From Flavobacteriaceae bacterium (GTDB lineage: Bacteria > Bacteroidota > Bacteroidia > Flavobacteriales > Weeksellaceae): a DNA stretch of 64,000 nt. The notes beneath the pieces were generated by a model. That model had not been told where the DNA came from. It saw only the letters and a program-made list of their open reading frames with translations, and did not search any database. The stretch is from assembly GCA_018260565.1 (NCBI GenBank), contig JAGLAZ010000004.1, positions 1 to 64,000 of the forward strand, written 5' to 3'. Position numbers and translations under genes: made by a program. Shown piece by piece: positions 32,984-40,496 of the stretch; position 1 is the first letter of the stretch, and every line of letters starts with the position of its first letter.

Positions 32984-33662
32984 AATTTTAAGTTCAAATA
33001 AAAAAACTTCCGTTGATTCGGAAGTTTTTTTTTAAAATAGAAATTTTTCAAAATTATTTTTATCCAAATTTGATTTTGATATTAGCCAATCTGATTTTTT
33101 CTCTTCTCCTTAAATTGCCTTGTTTACTAGTTTTTTCTTACATCTTTCGAAGAAAATATATGAGGATTTGAATAATTTTTATGGGAAATTATTTCAAAAA
33201 GTGTCACGGAACTTTAGTAAAAAACATGTTCCAAATGATTAGTTGGAATGCAATGGGTATTCTTTTTAAATCAATTTTTAAAAGATCAAGGGAGCGCAAT
33301 TATTTTGATTGTAGATTAGGGTTTCCTTTAGTAAAATCAAAATCCAACTTTTCACTTGTTACGCTGTAGCCATCTATATTATACCACATTTTTCCAAAAT
33401 TATTCATCGCAACGAGCCAATTTAGCACCTTATTTTACGCTGAAATTCAAGTTGCCAAAAAATATAAGAACAATTCTTAAATACTTTATTTTGATAAATT
33501 TAGATTGAAACTTAATGAGGAATTTTATTTTAAAGTCCATTTTTAATTATGATATTTTTGGCAAGATTTCAAGGTAGTATTTCTTCTAAAATTCTAATTT
33601 TATAATGATTTTACCCTTACAATTGATGAAAATTCTTACATTGTACTATCAATTATTACTAA
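32984..33662 (+). other. Gene-free AT-rich region of 679 bases
   Basis: After the terminator at 33002-33033 I see no convincing gene on either strand. A plus-strand frame at 33181-33369 has no homology I can recognise. A short minus-strand open run (about 33303-33425, with text such as FGKMWYNIDGYSV) looks protein-like but is too short for confidence and may be a decayed fragment. No repeats or clear promoter pair found; the promoter of the downstream M3 gene should lie at the end of it. Confidence 0.5.
33002..33033 (+). terminator. Terminator of the lemA-TPM-TPM operon
   Basis: Stem ACTTCCG (33006-33012)/CGGAAGT (33019-33025) with a 6-nt loop is followed by nine T residues. The A-run on the left also gives it weak minus-strand ability. 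Confidence 0.85.
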
Positions 33663-35834
33663 ATGAAAAAGATACGCCTCCCATTATCCATAGCCTGCCT
33701 AGCTTTATTAGGATTGGCATCATGTGATTCCCAAAAAGTAATACCATCACTATCTAAAACTGATACACTCCCACCTCCTATGAAACATGAGGAACTTGCA
33801 AACCATACTGATAACGTTTTATTAAGACCATCCACTCTGCAATTTCAAGCACCTGAATTTGATAAAATAAAAGATTCAGATTTTGAGGAAGCTTTTAATA
33901 TAGGCCTTTCAGAAGCTAGAGCAGATATCAATAAAATTGTTGAAAACACTGCTGCACCTACCTTAGAAAACACTTTAGAAGCTATAGAAAAGTCTGGTAT
34001 TAACCTAAAACGTGCACAGACTATTTTTTATAATCTTACGAGTGCTAATACTAACCCTACATTACAAGCTTTACAAGAAAAGTATGCTCCCATCTTTTCT
34101 GCATTTACGGATGAGATGTACCTTAACTCTAAACTGTATCAAAGAATAAAGGATATACCAACGAGTAATCTTTCCTCCGAGGATTTGAGATTGAAGGAAT
34201 ATTATCTTGAAAATTTCGAGATTGCTGGAGCAGCACTACCTGATGCTAAAAAAGAAGAACTAAAAAAGCTTAATCAAGAATTGGCAATTGCATCTACTCA
34301 ATTTGGTAACATTTTGTTGGAATCACGTAAAAATGCTGCTGTGGTGGTAGATACACCATCAGAACTTGCCGGTCTTTCAGCAGAGGAGATAGCTGCTGCT
34401 GCAGATCTTGCTAAGAAACAAGGGTCTCCGGGTAAATACATGATAGCTATACAAAATACTACTCAGCAGCCTGTAATTTCATCTTTAGAAAACAGAGCCC
34501 TTAGAGAAAAGATCTTTAAAGCTAGTATTAATAGAGCAAGTAAAGGAGATGCGAATGATACAAGGCAATTGGTTTTAAAACTTGCCAATCTTCGTCAACA
34601 AAAAGCAGCTTTATTAGGTCAAGAAAGTTATGCTGCATGGAAGCTTCAAGACCAAATGGCAAAAACAGTAGATGCAGCGCAAGGACTTCTTAAAAAGCTT
34701 GCCCAACCTGCTATAAAACAGGCTAAGGAAGAAGAAAAGGTAATTAATTCTTATATCAAAAAAGAAGGGAAAAAATTCAGCGTCCAACCGTGGGATTGGA
34801 GTTATTATTCTGAAAAAGTGAGGAAGGAAAAATACGATTTGGATGAGGCTGAAATCAAACCTTATTTTGAGGTGATTAATGTTTTAGAAAATGGTGTTTT
34901 TTATGCAGCGGAACAATTTTATGGAATTAGCTTTAAAAAACGGCCGGATCTTCCTGTATACCATCCAGATGTAGTTGCCTATGAAGTTTTTGACAGAGAG
35001 GGTAAATCCTTGGCGATATATTATTTAGATTTTTATACAAGATCAAGTAAAAATGGTGGTGCTTGGATGAGTAATTTTGTGGAACAAAGTCATTTATCAG
35101 GTACCAAACCAGTTATTGTTAACTGTTTCAATTATCAAAAACCTGCACCAGGAAAACCATCTCTTATAGCATATGATGATGTGGAAACTATGTTTCATGA
35201 ATTCGGGCACAGTATTCATGGAATGTTTGCGGACCAAAAGTATCCAAGCCTATCTGGAACTAATGTACCACGGGACTTTGTAGAATTCCCTTCACAAATC
35301 AACGAACACTTTGCTTTAGAGCCTACCGTATTAAGAAATTATGCGAAACATTTTCAGACTGGAGCTCCTATGCCAGAGGTATTAATTCAGAAAATCAAAG
35401 CAGCCAAAAATTTCAACCAAGGCTTCATGACTACTGAGATAGTTTCTGCTGCTCAGCTGGATATGGACTGGCATAGTATGAAAAATATTCCGGCTTCTAT
35501 TACAGTGGAAGGTATGGAAAAACAATCTTTAGATAGCAATGGTTTTTCTGCTACCGCAGTCCCTCCGAGGTACTCTACCCCTTATTTTGCTCACATCTGG
35601 GGTGGTGGATATTCCGCAGGATATTATGCTTATTTATGGTCGGAGACTTTAGATTCTGACGCCTGGGAATGGATAAAGCAAAATGGTGGTCTTACGCGTG
35701 AAAATGGAGACCGCTTCCGAAAATATATATTATCTGTAGGTAATTCCAAGAATTTGAATGATGCATATAAAGAATTTAGCGGGAGAAATCCCAGTGTAGA
35801 TCCTTTATTAAGAATGAGAGGGTTTATAAAATAA
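33663..35834 (+). CDS. M3-family peptidase, lipoprotein (Dcp type)
   Basis: A 723-residue zinc metallopeptidase, second M3 member in the window. The N-terminus is a lipoprotein signal (LLGLASC, Cys at residue 22), so it acts in the periplasm or at the outer membrane. The zinc site HEFGHSIHG has His512, Glu513 and His516. Family similarity favours the dipeptidyl carboxypeptidase (Dcp) branch. It probably processes peptides outside the cytoplasm, complementing the cytosolic enzyme at 11118. It is monocistronic with a bidirectional terminator downstream. Confidence 0.93.
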   Translation: MKKIRLPLSIACLALLGLASCDSQKVIPSLSKTDTLPPPMKHEELANHTDNVLLRPSTLQFQAPEFDKIKDSDFEEAFNIGLSEARADINKIVENTAAPTLENTLEAIEKSGINLKRAQTIFYNLTSANTNPTLQALQEKYAPIFSAFTDEMYLNSKLYQRIKDIPTSNLSSEDLRLKEYYLENFEIAGAALPDAKKEELKKLNQELAIASTQFGNILLESRKNAAVVVDTPSELAGLSAEEIAAAADLAKKQGSPGKYMIAIQNTTQQPVISSLENRALREKIFKASINRASKGDANDTRQLVLKLANLRQQKAALLGQESYAAWKLQDQMAKTVDAAQGLLKKLAQPAIKQAKEEEKVINSYIKKEGKKFSVQPWDWSYYSEKVRKEKYDLDEAEIKPYFEVINVLENGVFYAAEQFYGISFKKRPDLPVYHPDVVAYEVFDREGKSLAIYYLDFYTRSSKNGGAWMSNFVEQSHLSGTKPVIVNCFNYQKPAPGKPSLIAYDDVETMFHEFGHSIHGMFADQKYPSLSGTNVPRDFVEFPSQINEHFALEPTVLRNYAKHFQTGAPMPEVLIQKIKAAKNFNQGFMTTEIVSAAQLDMDWHSMKNIPASITVEGMEKQSLDSNGFSATAVPPRYSTPYFAHIWGGGYSAGYYAYLWSETLDSDAWEWIKQNGGLTRENGDRFRKYILSVGNSKNLNDAYKEFSGRNPSVDPLLRMRGFIK

Positions 35835-35884
35835 ATTCCAAAGTATTATTTTAAACTGGCTCATTTGTAAAGAGCAAATTGCAT

Positions 35885-35918
35885 AAAAAACTCCCGAAAG
35901 ATTTGGGAGTTTTTTTTG
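35885..35918. terminator. Bidirectional terminator, M3 peptidase and DUF2382 genes
   Basis: Stem ACTCCC (35890-35895)/GGGAGT (35905-35910) with a 9-nt loop, extended by A/T pairs, with T-runs on both strands. It serves the M3 gene on plus and the DUF2382 genes on minus. Confidence 0.8.
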
Positions 35919-35947
35919 TCTTTAATTTGTCTAAAGATTCAGTAATC

Positions 35948-36754
35948 TTAATTGTGGTGATTATTGGATGTAGTGTCTTCGATATCTACTTTCGTTTCGC
36001 GTACAGTTTCAGCAACAGTATGTTCCACATTTTCTACATTTTTTCCAATTGAAATTTCTTCCACTACTCGTGCAGTTTTTTCCACAACAGGCACTTCTTT
36101 AGATTCAGTCATTTCAATAGTTTTGTTTTGGAAAACTTCATCAGCATCGGTAATTGCTTTGTTTACTGGCTGCCGCTTAATGTAAACTCGCTCTTCTTTC
36201 AGTCTTAAATTTTCTTCTACTGGTTTTTCTATTACTCTAGAATGAACTCTTACACCACCAGTTTCTACCTCTTTTTTGCCTACATTAACTTCCTCATTTA
36301 CCACTTGGATTTTGTCATCTGCATAGTTAGCATTATCTCCAAGATTTGTATCAGCAATACCCATCACTTTTTTGTCAGAATACTGTGGATTTTTGGTGTA
36401 AAAATCATCAGATAATTGGTCATCTACAGAGATTGCCCCTGCTTCGTCCATAATTCTGGAAGCCTCTTCTGCTCTTTCTTTGTCTTCTGTATAGACTGTT
36501 ACCACATTACTTTTAGATCCCGCATAACTATATGCCTTACGGTCATAATTGTCATCAGATCCAAATAATTTATCCCAAAAACCACGGGTAGATTCATCTT
36601 CTTCATAGTCGTAATCATCATTAGCATACTCGCCTTCCGAACGGAATTTTGAAACTCTGTAATCGGTTTCAGGAAAACCAGCGGATGATAATTTTTTTGA
36701 AGCCTCATTTGCTAATTCATTGTTTGGGAACATCCCTACTACTGTGTAGCTCAT
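35948..36754 (-). CDS. DUF2382 stress-response protein with an N-terminal general-stress domain
   Basis: A 268-residue, highly charged protein. The N-terminal ~120 residues (MSYTVVGMFPNNELANEASKKL, then an acidic YANDDYDYEEDES stretch) resemble the YflT-type heat-induced domain. The C-terminal half (about 150-255) is the YsnF/AvaK DUF2382 domain (VNVGKKEVETGGVRV, ENLRLKEERVYIKRQPVN). Such proteins are stress-linked in many bacteria and usually cytosolic. The role is inferred from family. It lies 29 bases after a second DUF2382 gene and is most likely co-transcribed with it. Confidence 0.87.
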   Translation of the reverse strand: MSYTVVGMFPNNELANEASKKLSSAGFPETDYRVSKFRSEGEYANDDYDYEEDESTRGFWDKLFGSDDNYDRKAYSYAGSKSNVVTVYTEDKERAEEASRIMDEAGAISVDDQLSDDFYTKNPQYSDKKVMGIADTNLGDNANYADDKIQVVNEEVNVGKKEVETGGVRVHSRVIEKPVEENLRLKEERVYIKRQPVNKAITDADEVFQNKTIEMTESKEVPVVEKTARVVEEISIGKNVENVEHTVAETVRETKVDIEDTTSNNHHN

Positions 36755-36783
36755 AATACTAAATTTTTTTGGGTTAATATTGA

Positions 36784-37242
36784 TTAAAGTTTGTTGTTTG
36801 TTGAATGATCATCTTCATTAAATACCTCCTTGCGCACGGTATCTTGTACGAATTGTGTTTCTGTAGAGGATTTTTTCGTTAGTTTTATTTCTTCTACAAG
36901 AATTAATTTTTTAACAATAACTGCCTCTTCACGTACGATTGGAATAATTGTCACATCTCCTTCATGCCTTATTTCCGGAAAAGAATCAACCTCCATATTT
37001 ATTGGAACTCTTTGGATTTCAATATTTTCTTGTAAAAGTTCAACCGGAATATTTACTTGCTCTTCTACAACCTCTTTTTTGAATATTCGGGTGTGAGTAT
37101 CGACTTTTTTAGATATATTTAATTCTTCGCTAACAAGCTCAATTTTTTTATCAGAGTTTTCCTCGGAATTATTTATATCCTTATTGGAATTAAATTGATT
37201 TATATTGTTTTCCGATAAAGGTTCCTCAAAAGGTGCGTTCAT
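36784..37242 (-). CDS. DUF2382-domain protein, short
   Basis: A 152-residue, strongly charged protein with a Ser/Asn/Glu-rich N-terminus (about 1-35) and one DUF2382 domain (about 36-140; ELNISKKVDTHTRIFKKEVV, VPVELLQENIEIQRVPIN-like text). A -7 box TATATTTG (37263-37270) lies 20 nt before the ATG. It lacks the N-terminal YflT-like domain of the next gene. It is probably the first gene of a two-gene stress operon. Confidence 0.85.
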   Translation of the reverse strand: MNAPFEEPLSENNINQFNSNKDINNSEENSDKKIELVSEELNISKKVDTHTRIFKKEVVEEQVNIPVELLQENIEIQRVPINMEVDSFPEIRHEGDVTIIPIVREEAVIVKKLILVEEIKLTKKSSTETQFVQDTVRKEVFNEDDHSTNNKL

Positions 37243-37404
37243 TACTCTTCATTTATAGTATTCAAATATAGGCATAAAACCTTTTTTTACATAGGAAAAA
37301 TAGCCTTTTAACATTAATTTAATATAAATTTTATATTTTTAATTTAAAGTAAAATTAAAGCAGGATGTAAGGGAATGGCATATTATTATTTTTATTCATT
37401 TACC

Positions 37405-37438
37405 AAAAAAAATGTCCCGCTATATAGCGAGACTTTTT
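37405..37438. terminator. Terminator of the 78-aa membrane protein gene
   Basis: Stem GTCCCGCT (37414-37421)/AGCGAGAC (37426-37433), with one G-T pair, loop ATAT, and A- and T-runs on both sides. On the minus strand it follows the small membrane-protein gene by 24 bases. Confidence 0.78.
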
Positions 37439-37456
37439 AATATTATTAATCAATAT

Positions 37457-37693
37457 TTAAGAATTTTTTCTTTTATTAATGGTAGGATCATAATATTGGA
37501 ATTTTCCTTCAGTAGGAGAATAGTATTCCTTATCCTTGTTATTTCCTAGTTTTTTAACAAGAACCCAACACCAATATGAGAATAAGGCAGAGGCTGCAAA
37601 GAAAAGGATCCAATTTAATATATAACCAAAAGTGTCATAAAAACCAAAAGATGCCTTAAAAAGTTTGGATAAAGTAAGCCAGAGCCAAGTCAT
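37457..37693 (-). CDS. Small membrane protein, 78 aa
   Basis: A 78-residue protein with an amphipathic start (MTWLWLTLSKLFKASF), one or two membrane helices (about 20-48) and a basic, Tyr-rich tail (DKEYYSPTEGKFQYYDP). Related uncharacterised proteins are common in Flavobacteriales. A -7 box TATCTTTG (37713-37720) is followed 19 nt later by the ATG, and a terminator follows the stop, so it is an independent unit. No function recognised. Confidence 0.8.
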   Translation of the reverse strand: MTWLWLTLSKLFKASFGFYDTFGYILNWILFFAASALFSYWCWVLVKKLGNNKDKEYYSPTEGKFQYYDPTINKRKNS

Positions 37694-37810
37694 ATTAATC
37701 TGTTTATAGGTACAAAGATAATAAAACCTAGTAAAAACCTAAGGCTTTTCCCAGATTATATTCACATATAATACACTTTACTTTTATCTTTGAATACTGA
37801 AAATTTATAG

Positions 37811-38395
37811 ATGGTAGAGATAAGCGGTACACTGGTAAGCGAAGATATATTTGAAAAGAAATTTCTTTGCGATTTACAGCGCTGCAAAGGAGCGTGCTGT
37901 GTGGAAGGAGATGCTGGTGCACCTTTAGAACAAAACGAAAAAGCTATTTTAGAAGAGATTTATCCTAAAATAAAATCGTTCCTTCGTCCTGAAGGTATTA
38001 TAGCTATAGAATCTCAGCACCCTTGGGTAACTGATGAGCAAGATGGAGAGCCTGTAACTCCTTTAGTACATAATAAGGAATGTGCCTATGTGATATTTGA
38101 TGATAAAAATATCGCAAAATGCGGAATAGAATACGCTTATAATGCTGGTGTTATAGAATGGAAAAAGCCTATCAGCTGCCACCTCTATCCGATACGGGTG
38201 AAAGAGTATACCAAATTTACCGCCCTTAACTATGATAGATGGCCCATCTGTGCTCCTGCCTGTACTTTAGGCGAAGCAATGAACCTTAGGGTATATCAAT
38301 TTCTTAAGGATCCCATCATTAGAAAATTCGGAGCTGCATACTATAACGAGTTGGAAACAGCCGCCGAAGAGTGGGTACAGTGGTATGAAAAATAA
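37811..38395 (+). CDS. DUF3109-family cysteine-rich protein
   Basis: A 194-residue protein typical of DUF3109, conserved across Bacteroidota. The cysteines CDLQRCKGACC (around 20-30), the NKECAYVIF, KCGIEY and ISCHLYPIRV positions and the CAPACTLG motif probably bind a metal or an iron-sulfur cluster, as in the related YkgJ/zinc-chelating families. Function unknown. A -7 box TATCTTTG (37785-37792) precedes the ATG by 18 nt. It is convergent with tig across a shared terminator. Confidence 0.88.
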   Translation: MVEISGTLVSEDIFEKKFLCDLQRCKGACCVEGDAGAPLEQNEKAILEEIYPKIKSFLRPEGIIAIESQHPWVTDEQDGEPVTPLVHNKECAYVIFDDKNIAKCGIEYAYNAGVIEWKKPISCHLYPIRVKEYTKFTALNYDRWPICAPACTLGEAMNLRVYQFLKDPIIRKFGAAYYNELETAAEEWVQWYEK

Positions 38396-38424
38396 AAAAG
38401 GCCGCAATGATTTGCGACCTTTTT
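38394..38424. terminator. Bidirectional terminator between DUF3109 and tig
   Basis: Stem GGCCGCAA (38400-38407)/TTGCGACC (38412-38419), with one C-A mismatch, loop TGAT, extended by A/T pairs with T-runs on both strands. Confidence 0.82.
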
Positions 38425-38438
38425 AAGTATAATTAAAT

Positions 38439-39782
38439 TTAAGCGTTTGCTTCGTTTTCTTTTTTGATAATTTTTTGGAATTCATCATGACTCACTACTT
38501 GATCCTCTTTTTGAGCTTTTTCCATTATAGCTTCTTTAAGTTTCATCATAGCAACTTCTTTTCCCATTTGCTGGGCGCGCTCCTCATCTTTAAGGTGCTC
38601 CACCGCATATTTACGAACTTCTTCTTCTGGAAGATCATGCATACCGTACATGGCAAGTTGATTTTTAATCATCAATTCTGCCTGTTGTAAAACATCCTCA
38701 AACTCTAATTGAATACCATTGCTATTAAGTAGCATACCTTCAATGATTTGAGCCTTGATGATTTCTTTTTCTTTAGCTAAGATTTCTCTTGCATTATCTT
38801 CAGAAATGGTTCCTTCTTTACTGAATATAAGCCACTTTACTAGGAATTCTTCTGGTAATTTTACCTCAGTTTCCTTAACGATTTTTTCAATTACTTTATT
38901 AACGAAAAGTACATCTGCACTTTGCTGGAAATATTCGTCAAGCTCAGTTTTTACTCTTTCTTTAAGATTTTCCTCCGATGTAATTACATCCTTACCATAT
39001 ACCTTATCAAATAAATCCTGATTAATTTCTGCAGGTATAGCTTTGTGAAAATCTGAAACTTCCACTAGGATAGTACCATCTGGTGAATCTGTAATCTTTG
39101 AAGGAAGACTGAACTCTTTGGATAATTCTTCCGAGTCAAGAATTTCTTGAATAGAAATCTCTTTCTTTTCGTTCATTTTAAGATCTTGAATCAGACCAAA
39201 AATGTGGGGAAATTTTTCTTTACCAATCAATAATTGAAGTGGTTCCTCATTTTCAGCGGTTTCTTCGTCAGTTTTATTAATTGTAAGAGTTACAAAAGAT
39301 TCATCAGTTATAGTATCCTGTGCTTCCTGAGTGGCGAAACGCTTTTGCATATTTTCTATGCTTTTAGCAACTTCCTTATCTGATGCTTCTACAACGTAAT
39401 GTGTGGCCGAAAATTTCTCTACTTCTATTTCAATTTCTGGCTCATAGCCTATTTCAAAACCTACTTGAAGAGAATCGGCTTCATAATTTAGCTCATTACT
39501 TGGTACTGGCACTGGTCTACCTATAAGACGGAGTTTATTATCCGTAATATATTGATTAAGTGCATCGGAAATAATCTTGTTAATTTCTTCAAAAGCCACA
39601 CCAGCCTCATATTTTCTTTTAACAATGCTTAATGGCACTTTTCCTTTTCGGAAACCTGGCATTTGTGCAGTTTTAGCATAATTGATAAGTGTTTTATCAA
39701 TTTTTTCTTTATAATCGGCTTTATCAAGATTGATGTTCACCAAAGCGCTCACATCATCGTGCTGGGTAGCAGTAATATTCAT
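38439..39782 (-). CDS. tig: Trigger factor
   Basis: A 447-residue ribosome-associated chaperone. The N-terminal ribosome-binding domain (about 1-115) contains the signature GFRKGKVPLSIV. The middle (about 155-245) is where the FKBP-type PPIase domain lies, but it is poorly conserved here. The C-terminal arms (about 250-430) are helical. Trigger factors of Bacteroidota commonly have diverged PPIase domains, so chaperone activity is likely without reliable prolyl isomerase activity. It has its own promoter; clpP/clpX, frequent neighbours in other bacteria, are absent. Confidence 0.93.
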   Translation of the reverse strand: MNITATQHDDVSALVNINLDKADYKEKIDKTLINYAKTAQMPGFRKGKVPLSIVKRKYEAGVAFEEINKIISDALNQYITDNKLRLIGRPVPVPSNELNYEADSLQVGFEIGYEPEIEIEVEKFSATHYVVEASDKEVAKSIENMQKRFATQEAQDTITDESFVTLTINKTDEETAENEEPLQLLIGKEKFPHIFGLIQDLKMNEKKEISIQEILDSEELSKEFSLPSKITDSPDGTILVEVSDFHKAIPAEINQDLFDKVYGKDVITSEENLKERVKTELDEYFQQSADVLFVNKVIEKIVKETEVKLPEEFLVKWLIFSKEGTISEDNAREILAKEKEIIKAQIIEGMLLNSNGIQLEFEDVLQQAELMIKNQLAMYGMHDLPEEEVRKYAVEHLKDEERAQQMGKEVAMMKLKEAIMEKAQKEDQVVSHDEFQKIIKKENEANA

Positions 39783-39806
39783 TTTAAGATGAAATTTTTA
39801 AGTCTG

Positions 39807-39836
39807 CAAAAATAGGCTTTTAAAATCTATTCCCAA
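39807..39836 (-). promoter_or_regulatory. Promoter of tig
   Basis: Minus strand: TTG (39834-39836), a 19-nt spacer, TATTTTTG (39807-39814). The leader to the ATG at 39782 is about 20 nt. Confidence 0.7.
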
Positions 39837-39854
39837 AAGATTAGACCAAGAAAT

Positions 39855-39886
39855 AAAAAAGCACTCCTAATATAGGGGGTGCTTTT
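39855..39886 (-). terminator. Terminator of the TonB-receptor/lipoprotein operon
   Basis: Stem GCACTCC (39861-39867)/GGGGTGC (39876-39882), with one G-T pair, followed on the minus strand by a T-rich tail (39851-39860). It lies just after the lipoprotein gene and is the natural end of the operon. Confidence 0.75.
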
Positions 39887-39902
39887 ACCAAATTTAAGAA
39901 AT

Positions 39903-40475
39903 TTATTGCAGAGTAAACGTTAGTTCTATATCTGTTTCACCTCCAGTGGTACTACCTTGCTGATTATCCACGGATGGTGTATTCATAACGACACTGGTAG
40001 GTTGGTGAATTAACTTTATTTTTCCAAATGCTCCTGAAGCCGCTGTGGAAGTTGGCTTCCAAATACTGGAAAGACCTACTATATTGCCATCTGTTCGTTG
40101 ATCTCCAGCAATTACTCTTTTAACCTCTATACTTTGACCAACAAACTGAAAAACCATAAAATGATCGTTTTTTTCAGCGATTATTTCAGAATTCATGGAG
40201 GTGTACGTATTGTCTTTCTCTTTTTGGAAATATTCAATGTTTACGGCATAGCTTTTATCCTTGGATAGAACAACCGGGAGTACCATGGATCCGTTTATAA
40301 AATCGGCATTTTGCACTGTCTGGTTTGCCAGGTCTTTAAACTTGAGGCTCACCTTAGAGATCTCCTCATGTTCTTTTAAATCCGCTGGATCATCCCGTTT
40401 ATTACATGATAATGCTGCTGCTACTCCTACTATAGGAAGTACTTTTCTGGAAATTGATTTGATGCTTGTCATCAT
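39903..40475 (-). CDS. Putative lipoprotein linked to the TonB receptor
   Basis: A 190-residue protein with a lipoprotein signal: hydrophobic segment followed by AALSC, Cys around residue 24. The rest is a beta-rich domain ending GGETDIELTFTLQ. I do not recognise the family. It lies 21 bases after the TonB receptor gene and before the operon terminator, so it is probably a surface or periplasmic binding partner of the receptor, such as a substrate-capturing lipoprotein. This function is inferred from position only. Confidence 0.7.
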   Translation of the reverse strand: MMTSIKSISRKVLPIVGVAAALSCNKRDDPADLKEHEEISKVSLKFKDLANQTVQNADFINGSMVLPVVLSKDKSYAVNIEYFQKEKDNTYTSMNSEIIAEKNDHFMVFQFVGQSIEVKRVIAGDQRTDGNIVGLSSIWKPTSTAASGAFGKIKLIHQPTSVVMNTPSVDNQQGSTTGGETDIELTFTLQ

Positions 40476-40496
40476 ATTAAATGAATTTTAAGGTTA

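Noticed and set aside
33181-33369. 62-codon frame in the gap before the second M3 peptidase
   Set aside because: Composition is typical of AT-rich noncoding DNA and there is no promoter, terminator or recognisable motif.
38439-39782. Loss of function of trigger factor
   Set aside because: The middle PPIase region looks divergent, but the ribosome-binding signature GFRKGKVP and the C-terminal arms are intact, which is usual for Bacteroidota trigger factors.
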